This document shows, piece after piece, positions 6,771 to 13,483 of a stretch of DNA of 64,000 nt. The stretch covers positions 2,922,750 to 2,986,749 of the forward strand of contig NZ_CP033877.1 of the NCBI RefSeq assembly GCF_006970445.1. The letters are read 5' to 3'. The stretch comes from Stenotrophomonas maltophilia (GTDB lineage: Bacteria > Pseudomonadota > Gammaproteobacteria > Xanthomonadales > Xanthomonadaceae). A model generated the notes under the pieces. The model was not told the origin of the DNA, made no database searches, and worked only from the letters and a program-made list of their open reading frames with translations. The first letter of the stretch is position 1, and each line of letters opens with the position of its first letter. The translations under genes were made by a program, and so were the position numbers.

Positions 6771-8288
6771 TTACTCCACCACCACCGGAATCTTGCCGAT
6801 GCGGGCCTGCCATTCGCGCGGGCCGGTCTTGTGCACCGATTCACCGGTGGAATCCACCGCCACGGTCACCGGCATGTCCTGCACGGTGAACTCGTAGATC
6901 GCTTCCATGCCGAGGTCGGCGAAGCCGACGACCTTGGCCGCCTTGATCGCCTTGGACACCAGGTAGGCCGAACCGCCAACCGCCATCAGGTAGGCCGACT
7001 TGTTGTCACGGATCGCTTCGATCGCCGCCGGGCCGCGCTCGGCCTTGCCGACCATGCCCAGCAGGCCGGTCTGCTCCAGCACCTGGCGGGTGAACTTGTC
7101 CATGCGGGTCGCCGTGGTCGGACCAGCCGGGCCCACCACTTCGTCACGCACCGGATCGACCGGTCCGACGTAGTAGATGAAGCGGCCCTTCAGATCGACC
7201 GGCAGCTGCTCGCCCTTGTTGAGCATGTCGACCATGCGCTTGTGCGCGGCGTCGCGGCCGGTCAGCAACTTGCCGTTCAGCAGCAGGGTCTGGCCCGGCT
7301 TCCAGCTGGCCACGTCTTCGGGGGTGATCGTGTCGAGGTCCACGCGGGTGCCCTTGGATGCGTCGTAGATCAGCTTCGGCCAGTCTTCCAGCGACGGCGG
7401 GTCCAGCATCACCGGGCCGCTGCCATCCAGGGTGAAGTGCGCATGGCGGGTGGCCGCGCAGTTCGGGATCATCGCCACCGGCAGGTTGGCCGCGTGGGTC
7501 GGGTAGTCGTTGATCTTGATGTCGAGCACAGTGGTCAGGCCGCCCAGGCCCTGCGCACCGATGCCGAGCGCATTGACCTTCTCGTACAGCTCCAGGCGCA
7601 GCTCTTCGATGCGGTTGGACGCACCACGGGCCTGCAGCTCAGTGATGTCGATCGGCTCCATCAGGGCTTCCTTGGCCAGCAGCATCGCCTTCTCGGCGGT
7701 GCCACCGATGCCGATGCCGAGCATGCCCGGCGGGCACCAGCCGGCGCCCATGGTCGGCACAGTCTTCAGCACCCAATCGACGATCGAGTCGGACGGGTTG
7801 AGCATGGCGAACTTGGTCTTCGCTTCCGAACCACCGCCCTTGGCGGCGACGATGACGTCGACGGTGTTGCCCGGCACCACCTTGACGTTGACCACGCCCG
7901 GGGTGTTGTCCTTGGTGTTGATGCGCTTGCCGGCCGGATCGGCCAGCACCGAGGCGCGCAGCTTGTTGTCCGGGTGCATGTAGGCGCGGCGAACGCCTTC
8001 ATTGGCCATGTCTTCCACGCCCATGGTGGCGTCATCCCAACGCACGTCCATGCCGATTTCCAGGAACACGGTGACGATGCCGGTGTCCTGGCAGATCGGA
8101 CGGTGGCCTTCGGCGCACATGCGCGAATTGATCAGGATCTGGGCCATCGCTTCCTTCGCGGCCGGCGACTCCTCTCGCTCGTAGGCGGCGGCAAGGTTCT
8201 TGATGTAGTCGACCGGATGGTAGTACGAGATGTACTGCAGCGCGTCGGCGATGGACTGGATGAGGTCTTCCTGCTTGATCGATGTCAC
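6771..8288 (-). CDS. Fumarate hydratase, class I ([4Fe-4S] type)
   Basis: A TCA-cycle enzyme that converts fumarate to L-malate with an oxygen-sensitive [4Fe-4S] cluster. The 505 residues contain both halves of the class I family in one chain. Cluster and active-site segments are visible: MCAEGHRPICQDTG, GWCPPGMLGIGIGG, MIPNCAATRH, and the beta-domain motif VGPAGPTTATRMDKF. The start is GTG (VTSIKQED); the protein could be read 24 codons further upstream but that region holds the probable promoter. Iron-sulfur supply would come from general systems such as NfuA (25459). Confidence 0.95.
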   Translation of the reverse strand: MTSIKQEDLIQSIADALQYISYYHPVDYIKNLAAAYEREESPAAKEAMAQILINSRMCAEGHRPICQDTGIVTVFLEIGMDVRWDDATMGVEDMANEGVRRAYMHPDNKLRASVLADPAGKRINTKDNTPGVVNVKVVPGNTVDVIVAAKGGGSEAKTKFAMLNPSDSIVDWVLKTVPTMGAGWCPPGMLGIGIGGTAEKAMLLAKEALMEPIDITELQARGASNRIEELRLELYEKVNALGIGAQGLGGLTTVLDIKINDYPTHAANLPVAMIPNCAATRHAHFTLDGSGPVMLDPPSLEDWPKLIYDASKGTRVDLDTITPEDVASWKPGQTLLLNGKLLTGRDAAHKRMVDMLNKGEQLPVDLKGRFIYYVGPVDPVRDEVVGPAGPTTATRMDKFTRQVLEQTGLLGMVGKAERGPAAIEAIRDNKSAYLMAVGGSAYLVSKAIKAAKVVGFADLGMEAIYEFTVQDMPVTVAVDSTGESVHKTGPREWQARIGKIPVVVE

Positions 8289-8329
8289 GACTTGCTCGCT
8301 TGCTGGAGGCTGGCGGGGGTAATCCGCCC

Positions 8330-8335
8330 ATTTTA
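8330..8335 (-). promoter_or_regulatory. -10 box of the fumarase gene
   Basis: TAAAAT on the minus strand, 41 bases before the GTG start. It supports choosing the GTG at 8288 as start, because the longer reading frame would begin upstream of this promoter element. No clear -35 seen. Confidence 0.35.
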
Positions 8336-8366
8336 CCCCCTCCCCCGGCCGCAGGATCACAATCTC

Positions 8367-8399
8367 GGGGTCGGATCCCCTGCAAGGGGCTCTGACCCC
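8367..8399. repeat. GGGTC-type imperfect palindrome
   Basis: GGGGTCGGATCCCC, a TGCA loop, then AGGGG-CTCTGACCCC. The same pattern occurs twice more at 9915 and 9965. It lies between the divergent fumarase and sigma factor promoters and belongs to a second repeat family distinct from the GTAG elements. Confidence 0.65.
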
Positions 8400-8407
8400 A
8401 CACTCCC

Positions 8408-8434
8408 TGTCACGCGTGCTCCCTTCCCGGCGTC
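8408..8434 (+). promoter_or_regulatory. ECF41-type promoter of the sigma factor gene
   Basis: TGTCACG, then exactly 16 nt, then CGTC, ten bases before the ATG of the sigma factor. This is the form described for promoters recognised by ECF41 sigma factors (TGTCACA, N16, CGTC or CGTA). It indicates autoregulation. Confidence 0.75.
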
Positions 8435-8443
8435 CTGGTCGAC

Positions 8444-9340
8444 ATGAACCCTGAAACCGCTTTCCAGACCCACCGTCCGCGCCTGATGGCCCTGGCCTAC
8501 CGCCTGCTCGGCAGTCGCGCCGATGCCGAAGACGTGGTCCAGGATGCCTGGCTGCGCTGGTCCGGCGCCGACCCGGCGGCCATCCGCGACCCTGAAGCCT
8601 GGCTGGTCACCACCACCACCCGGCTCGGCCTGGACCGGCTGCGTGCGGCCAAGCGCGAGCGCGTGCACTACGTCGGCCCATGGCTGGCCGAACCGCTGGC
8701 GGTCACCCTGGAGCCCGACCCCGCGCCCGGCCCGGCCCAACTGCATGCGCTGGCCGACGACGTCTCGGTCGCCTTCCTGACCCTGCTCGAACAGCTCGGC
8801 CCCGAGGAACGCGCCGCCTTCCTGCTGAAGGAGGCCTTTGATCACGATTACCGCGAGATCGCCGACCTGCTCGGCCACAGCGAGGCCAACTGCCGGCAGC
8901 TGGTGCACCGTGCCCGGCAGCGCCTGCAGGCCGGACGACCCCGATTCAACGCCGATGCCAGCCAGCACCGGCAGTTACTCACGCGCTTCATGGATGCATC
9001 GCAGCGCGGCGACAGCGAGGCGATCCAGGCCCTGCTGCACGCCAACGCGCTGCTGGTCTCCGACGGTGGTGGCGTGGTTACTGCGGCGGTGCGGCCCCTG
9101 CTCGGCGCCGAACGCATCGGCCGCCTGTTCTGGGCGATTGCCCGCCGTGGTGCTGCATATCCGGCGCAGCTGGGCTACGTCAACGGCGAGCCGGCGATCC
9201 TGCGTTTCCAGGGCGACCGCCTGCACTCGATCACCACCATCGAAGTGGTCGATGGTCGCATCGCCAACGTGTACAGCGTGCTGAATCCAGAAAAATTGCC
9301 GAAGGTTGTCACGCACGGCGACGCTGCGGCGTCCTTGTAA
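8444..9340 (+). CDS. ECF41-type RNA polymerase sigma factor (SigJ-like)
   Basis: A 298-residue ECF sigma factor. Region 2 (LAYRLLGSRADAEDVVQDAW) covers about residues 17-37, region 4 is at about residues 105-160 (YREIADLLGHSEANCRQLVHRAR), and a SnoaL-like C-terminal domain replaces a separate anti-sigma factor. The ECF41 signature motifs are all present: WLAEPL (80-85) in the linker, DGGG (207-210) in the SnoaL domain, and NPEKL (281-285) near the end. In this group the fused domain tunes sigma activity. ECF41 genes are usually next to a carboxymuconolactone decarboxylase, oxidoreductase or epimerase gene, and here the first kind follows. Matching promoters precede both genes. The stimulus is unknown. 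Confidence 0.95.
   Translation: MNPETAFQTHRPRLMALAYRLLGSRADAEDVVQDAWLRWSGADPAAIRDPEAWLVTTTTRLGLDRLRAAKRERVHYVGPWLAEPLAVTLEPDPAPGPAQLHALADDVSVAFLTLLEQLGPEERAAFLLKEAFDHDYREIADLLGHSEANCRQLVHRARQRLQAGRPRFNADASQHRQLLTRFMDASQRGDSEAIQALLHANALLVSDGGGVVTAAVRPLLGAERIGRLFWAIARRGAAYPAQLGYVNGEPAILRFQGDRLHSITTIEVVDGRIANVYSVLNPEKLPKVVTHGDAAASL
9307..9333 (+). promoter_or_regulatory. Second ECF41-type promoter, inside the 3' end of the sigma gene
   Basis: TGTCACG-N16-CGTC, with the same spacing as the site at 8408, embedded in the last codons of the sigma factor gene and 43 bases before the ATG of the decarboxylase-like gene. The sigma factor probably drives its partner gene directly from here. Confidence 0.75.
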
Positions 9341-9376
9341 CGAAAGGCGGCCATCGTGGCCGCCGTGGAGCCCACG

Positions 9377-9826
9377 ATGTCCAATCACACCTCTCCCCGC
9401 GTCCCCTACACCCGCCTGGCCGCCGAGGCCTTCAAGGGCCTGCTGGCCACCAGCCAGGCGGTGCATGACAGCTCGATCGATCCGACCCTGATGGAACTGG
9501 TGTTCCTGCGCGTGTCGCAGCTCAACGGCTGCGGCTACTGCATGGACATGCATGGCACCGCGCTGCGCAAGGGCGGCATCGAGCCGCGCAAGCTGGACAC
9601 CCTGCCGGCCTGGCATGAAAGCCGCTTCTTCGATGCGCGCGAACGCGCGGCGCTGGGCTGGGCCGAGGCACTGACCCGGCTGACCGACGGTGCGCCGTCG
9701 CAGGCGGCGTTCGACGCGCTGGCACCGCACTTCGATGAGAAGGGCATCAGTGACCTGAGCATGGGCATTGCGGTGATCAACGCCTGGAACCGGCTGGGTG
9801 CGGGCCTGCTGCCGCCGCTGCCGTAA
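9377..9826 (+). CDS. Carboxymuconolactone decarboxylase / AhpD-like protein
   Basis: A 149-residue all-helical protein of the CMD/AhpD superfamily. The core LNGCGYCMDMHGTALRKGG carries the redox motif CxxC and the following histidine that define AhpD-like members, which use the cysteine pair in peroxide or alkylhydroperoxide chemistry. GTGGAG precedes the ATG at a good distance; a GTG seven codons upstream is a less likely start. As the 'COE' partner of the ECF41 sigma factor, it is likely its main target, through the promoter inside the sigma gene. Confidence 0.92.
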   Translation: MSNHTSPRVPYTRLAAEAFKGLLATSQAVHDSSIDPTLMELVFLRVSQLNGCGYCMDMHGTALRKGGIEPRKLDTLPAWHESRFFDARERAALGWAEALTRLTDGAPSQAAFDALAPHFDEKGISDLSMGIAVINAWNRLGAGLLPPLP

Positions 9827-9860
9827 CGGGGTCTGGCCGGGCGGGTTCCTGCAACGGTTG

Positions 9861-9884
9861 GTAGGTGTCGACCTTGGTCGACAC
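9861..9884 (+). repeat. SMAG repeat (GTAG + GTGTCGACC hairpin)
   Basis: GTAG followed by a GTGTCGACC...GGTCGACAC stem-loop. It opens a cluster of four palindromes in the 237-base gap before the ABC transporter gene. Confidence 0.85.
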
Positions 9885-9885
9885 G

Positions 9886-9908
9886 GTAGATCCACGCCAT
9901 GCGTGGAT
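9886..9908 (+). repeat. SMAG repeat (GTAG + ATCCACGCC hairpin)
   Basis: GTAG followed by ATCCACGCCATGCGTGGAT, directly behind the previous element in the same orientation. Identical family members are at 15715, 23614, 23657 and 27838. Confidence 0.9.
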
Positions 9909-9914
9909 GCGGCA

Positions 9915-9951
9915 GGGTCGGATCCCTTCGCCACGCGAAGGGCTCTGACCC
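9915..9951. repeat. GGGTC-type palindrome
   Basis: GGGTCGGATCCCTTCGC...GCGAAGGGCTCTGACCC, the same family as 8367. The stem interior pairs CTTCGC with GCGAAG. Confidence 0.7.
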
Positions 9952-9964
9952 GATCCGGGCTGAT

Positions 9965-10002
9965 GGGGTCAGAACCCTTTGCGCCACAACGGGCTCTGCC
10001 CC
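9965..10002. repeat. GGGTC-type palindrome
   Basis: GGGGTCAGAACCC, a loop, then GGGCTCTGCCCC; a diverged third copy of the family, 13 bases behind the second. Confidence 0.6.
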
Positions 10003-10063
10003 CGGCGCGGCCACACGGCTGCACTGACCCCATCTGCACGCATCAGGCGCGCACAATACGCGC

Positions 10064-11935
10064 ATGCCTGCTTCCCCCACCGCTGGCGCTGCCGCCGCGA
10101 AGAAACCCAGCCTGCGCCAGCGCTTCAAGGCGATGCGCAACCTGCCGCCGTTCCTGCGCATGGTGTGGCAGACCAGTCCTGTGCTCACCCTGGCCAGCCT
10201 GGGGCTGCGCCTGATCCGTGCGCTGCTGCCGGTAGCGATGCTCTACGTCGGTAAGCTGATCATCGACAGCGCCCTGCACCTGAGCCAGCACGATGCCGGC
10301 TTCCCGCCACTGGGCGAGGCACTGTCCAGTGGCGTGCTGAATCCACTGCTGGGCCTGCTGGCGCTGGAATTCGGCCTGGCGATTGCCTCGGATCTGCTCG
10401 GCCGCCTGGTCAGCTACGCCGATGCCCTGCTCTCGGAACTGTTCGCCAACGTCACCAGCATCCGACTGATGGAACACGCCGCAACGCTGGACCTGGAGGA
10501 CTTCGAAGACCCGGACCTGCAGGACAAGCTGGACCGTGCGCGACGCCAGACCATGGGCCGGATGAACCTGATGAGCCAGCTGTTCGGCCAGGTGCAGGAC
10601 GCGATCACCGTGGCCAGCCTCGCAGTCGGCCTGCTGGTCTACGCGCCGTGGCTGATCCTGCTGCTGGCGCTGGCACTGGTGCCGGCCTTCATCGGCGAAT
10701 CGCACTTCAATGCGGCCGGCTACAGCCTCAACTTCCAGTGGACGCCCGAGCGCCGCCAGCTCGACTACCTGCGCCAGCTCGGTGCCAGTGTGGAAACGGC
10801 CAAGGAAGTGAAGATCTACAACCTGCACCGCTTCCTGGTGGAGCGCTACCGGCGGCTGTCGGTGGCGCTGTTCCAGGCCAACCGCGCCCTGGCCCGGCGC
10901 CGCGCGTTCTGGGGCACGCTGCTGGCCGCACTGGGCACGCTGGGCTACTACACCGCCTATGCCTACATCGCGTGGCGCACCGTGCGCGGCGACTTCTCGA
11001 TCGGCGACCTGACCTTCCTCGCCGGCAGCTTCCTGCGCCTGCGCCAGCTGCTGGAAGGCCTGTTGATCGGGTTCTCGCAGGTGGCCAGCCAGGCCCTGTA
11101 CCTGGATGACCTGTTCTCGTTCTTCCAGATCCAGCCGGAAATCCACTCGCGCGAAGGCGCCGTGCGCGTGCCGCAGCCGATCCGCCAGGGCTTCGTGTTC
11201 GAGAACGTCGGCTTCCGCTACCCGGATGCCGAGCAATGGGCCGTGCGCCACCTCGATTTCCAGCTGCAGGCCGGCGAAGTGCTGGCCCTGGTCGGTGAGA
11301 ACGGCGCCGGCAAGACCACCCTGGTGAAGCTGCTGGCGCGGCTGTACGAACCGGACGAGGGCCGCATCCTGCTCGATGGCCGTGACCTGCGCGACTACGA
11401 CCTGGACGACCTGCGCGCCAACCTCGGGGTGATCTTCCAGGACTTCGTGCGCTACAACCTCAGCGCCGGCGAGAACATCGGCGTCGGCCAGGTCGAGGCG
11501 ATGGACGACCAGGCGCGCATCGCCGACGCCGCACGGCGCGGCATGGCCGAGGAAGTGATCGACGACCTGCCCGGCGGCTACGACCAGCTGATCGGCCGCC
11601 GCTTCAAGCAGGGCGTGGACCTGTCCGGTGGCCAGTGGCAGAAGATCGCCATCGCCCGCGCATGGATGCGCAATGCGCAGGTGATGATCCTGGATGAGCC
11701 AACGGCGGCGCTGGATGCGCGCAGTGAGTTCGAGGTGTTCCAGCGGTTCAGGGAACTGGCGGATAATCGCACCGCAGTGCTGATTTCCCACCGTTTCTCC
11801 TCGGTCCGCATGGCCGATCGCATCCTGGTGCTGGCCGATGGCCGGATCGAGGCCAGTGGCACCCATGAGCAGCTGATGGCCCAGGGAGGCCGCTACGCCG
11901 AGCTGTTCGAGCTGCAGGCGGCCGGCTACCGCTGA
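10064..11935 (+). CDS. ABC transporter, fused permease and ATPase (exporter type)
   Basis: A 623-residue half-transporter with an N-terminal six-helix membrane domain (about residues 50-330) and a C-terminal nucleotide-binding domain. Walker A GENGAGKTT is at 411-419, the signature LSGGQ at 520-524, Walker B VMILDEP at 540-546 and the switch histidine in LISHR soon after. This is the layout of homodimeric exporters such as MsbA-like or peptide/lipid exporters. The substrate is unknown and no accessory protein is nearby. No ribosome binding site is seen; CACAAT ends 6 nt before the ATG, so it may be leaderless. Confidence 0.92.
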   Translation: MPASPTAGAAAAKKPSLRQRFKAMRNLPPFLRMVWQTSPVLTLASLGLRLIRALLPVAMLYVGKLIIDSALHLSQHDAGFPPLGEALSSGVLNPLLGLLALEFGLAIASDLLGRLVSYADALLSELFANVTSIRLMEHAATLDLEDFEDPDLQDKLDRARRQTMGRMNLMSQLFGQVQDAITVASLAVGLLVYAPWLILLLALALVPAFIGESHFNAAGYSLNFQWTPERRQLDYLRQLGASVETAKEVKIYNLHRFLVERYRRLSVALFQANRALARRRAFWGTLLAALGTLGYYTAYAYIAWRTVRGDFSIGDLTFLAGSFLRLRQLLEGLLIGFSQVASQALYLDDLFSFFQIQPEIHSREGAVRVPQPIRQGFVFENVGFRYPDAEQWAVRHLDFQLQAGEVLALVGENGAGKTTLVKLLARLYEPDEGRILLDGRDLRDYDLDDLRANLGVIFQDFVRYNLSAGENIGVGQVEAMDDQARIADAARRGMAEEVIDDLPGGYDQLIGRRFKQGVDLSGGQWQKIAIARAWMRNAQVMILDEPTAALDARSEFEVFQRFRELADNRTAVLISHRFSSVRMADRILVLADGRIEASGTHEQLMAQGGRYAELFELQAAGYR

Positions 11936-11955
11936 GAACGCCTCTCGTTCCGCCT

Positions 11956-11974
11956 AATGAGAACCTGTCTCATT
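11956..11974 (+). promoter_or_regulatory. Fur-box-like inverted repeat upstream of fpr
   Basis: AATGAGAACCTGTCTCATT is a 19-bp inverted repeat with perfect 7-base arms. It differs from the common proteobacterial Fur pattern AATGAGAATNATTCTCATT only in the centre. It ends 41 bases before the fpr start, and a TAGAAT -10-like box (11980-11985) lies just downstream, so a bound repressor would cover the promoter. Confidence 0.5.
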
Positions 11975-12015
11975 TGAGATAGAATTGCCCCCGACGACTT
12001 CCGATAGATACGCCC

Positions 12016-12795
12016 ATGTCCTCCGCTTTCGGCGCCGAAACGGTGCTTGAGGTCCGCCACTGGACCGACGCCTACTTCAGCTTCACCCTCACCCGCGACA
12101 GCGGTTTCCGCTTCGAGAACGGCCAGTTCGTGATGATCGGCCTGGAAACCGAGGCGCGGCCGCTGCTGCGTGCGTATTCCATCGCCAGCGCCAACTGGGA
12201 AGAGCACCTGGAGTTCTTCAGCATCAAGGTCCAGGACGGCCCGCTGACCTCGCGCCTGCAGCACATCAAGCCGGGCGACAAGGTGCTGGTCGGCAAGAAG
12301 CCCACCGGCACCCTGCTGATCAGCGACCTGCACCCAGGCAAGAACCTGTACCTGCTGGGCACCGGCACCGGCATGGCACCGTGGCTGTCGGTGATCAAGG
12401 ACCCGGAAACCTACGAGCGCTTCGAGAAGGTAATCCTGTGCCACGGCGTGCGCTACGAAAAGGACCTGGCCTACCGCGATTACTTCGAGAAGGAACTGCG
12501 TGAGCATGAGTTCCTCGGCGAGATGATTGGCGACAAGCTGCTGTACTACCCGGCCGTCACCCGTGAGCCGTTCGCCAACCAGGGCCGCCTGACCCAGCTG
12601 ATGGAAAGCGGCGAGATGCAGCGCACCCTCGGCCTGCCGGAGCTGAGCCCGGAGAACGACCGCGCGATGATCTGCGGCAGTCCGCAGATGCTGGCCGACC
12701 TGCGCACCGTGCTCGATGCCCGTGGCTTCCAGGTCTCGCCGCGCATCGGCCAGCCGGGCCATTACGTGTTCGAGCGCGCGTTCGTCGAGAAATAA
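12016..12795 (+). CDS. fpr: Ferredoxin/flavodoxin--NADP+ reductase
   Basis: A 259-residue FAD enzyme that moves electrons between NADPH and ferredoxin or flavodoxin. The FAD-binding RAYSIAS motif is at residues 52-58, and the NADP-binding GTGTGMAPW and CHGVRYEKDLAYR follow, with FERAFVEK at the C-terminus as in the bacterial (subclass I) enzymes. It supports iron-sulfur assembly and oxidative-stress defence. The Fur-like repeat in front would tie it to iron status. It runs convergent with a glutathione peroxidase gene, separated by the long palindrome. Confidence 0.95.
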   Translation: MSSAFGAETVLEVRHWTDAYFSFTLTRDSGFRFENGQFVMIGLETEARPLLRAYSIASANWEEHLEFFSIKVQDGPLTSRLQHIKPGDKVLVGKKPTGTLLISDLHPGKNLYLLGTGTGMAPWLSVIKDPETYERFEKVILCHGVRYEKDLAYRDYFEKELREHEFLGEMIGDKLLYYPAVTREPFANQGRLTQLMESGEMQRTLGLPELSPENDRAMICGSPQMLADLRTVLDARGFQVSPRIGQPGHYVFERAFVEK

Positions 12796-12797
12796 GC

Positions 12798-12864
12798 AAA
12801 AAGGGGACGGAGGGGATTAAGTCGTTTGTGCCACAAACGACTTAATCCCCTCCGTCCCCTTTTT
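12798..12864. repeat. 67-bp near-perfect palindrome, copy 2 of 3
   Basis: Thirty-three-base arms around a single unpaired C: the left arm starts AAAAAGGGGACGGAGGGG and continues ATTAAGTCGTTTGTG. It fills the space between the convergent fpr and gpx genes. A/T runs at both edges fit a bidirectional terminator. Confidence 0.9.
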
Positions 12865-12873
12865 GGTACCACC

Positions 12874-13353
12874 TCACAGCAGCGCTTCGATCTCGTCGTG
12901 CAGCTGCTCCGGCCTGGTGGTGGGCGCATGCCGCGACACCACCCGCCCCTGGCGATCGACCAGGAACTTGCTGAAATTCCACTTGATGCGGGCGCTGCCA
13001 AGCAGGCCGCGCTTCTCACGCGCAAGCCAGGCCCACAGTGGGTCGGCACCGTCGCCGTTGACCTCGATCTTCTCCGACAGCGGAAAGCTGACCGGATAGT
13101 CCAGTGAACAGAACTGGCGGATCTGTGCGGCGTCGCCGGGTTCCTGCGCGCCGAACTGGTTGCACGGGAAGCCGATCACCACCAGGCCGCGCTCGCGGTA
13201 GTCCTGCCACAGCTGTTCCAGCCCGGTGTACTGCGGGGTGAAGCCACAGCGGCTGGCGACGTTCACCAGCAGCAACGGGTGGCCCTGATAACGGGCCAGC
13301 GCCTGCGGCTGGCCGTCGAGGTCGCGGAAGCTGAAATCGTAGGCGGTGGTCAT
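12874..13353 (-). CDS. Glutathione peroxidase family protein
   Basis: A 159-residue thioredoxin-fold peroxidase of the BtuE/Gpx type, reducing hydroperoxides with thioredoxin or glutathione. The catalytic tetrad is intact: Cys in NVASRCGFTPQ, Gln in FPCNQFGAQEPG, and Trp-Asn in KWNFSKFL. The peroxidatic residue is a normal Cys. The start was set at the ATG before TTAYDFSF, where homologues begin. Confidence 0.93.
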   Translation of the reverse strand: MTTAYDFSFRDLDGQPQALARYQGHPLLLVNVASRCGFTPQYTGLEQLWQDYRERGLVVIGFPCNQFGAQEPGDAAQIRQFCSLDYPVSFPLSEKIEVNGDGADPLWAWLAREKRGLLGSARIKWNFSKFLVDRQGRVVSRHAPTTRPEQLHDEIEALL

Positions 13354-13483
13354 GGCAGTGGGCCGTGGGCGATGACTGCATGGTACCCGCGCCCGGACCC
13401 GGCAACATGCCTTTTGACACAAGTGCGGGCGCCGCCGGCCGGGTTACCCTCGGGCCCTTGTTTGCCTTACCGGAGTTCCTACC

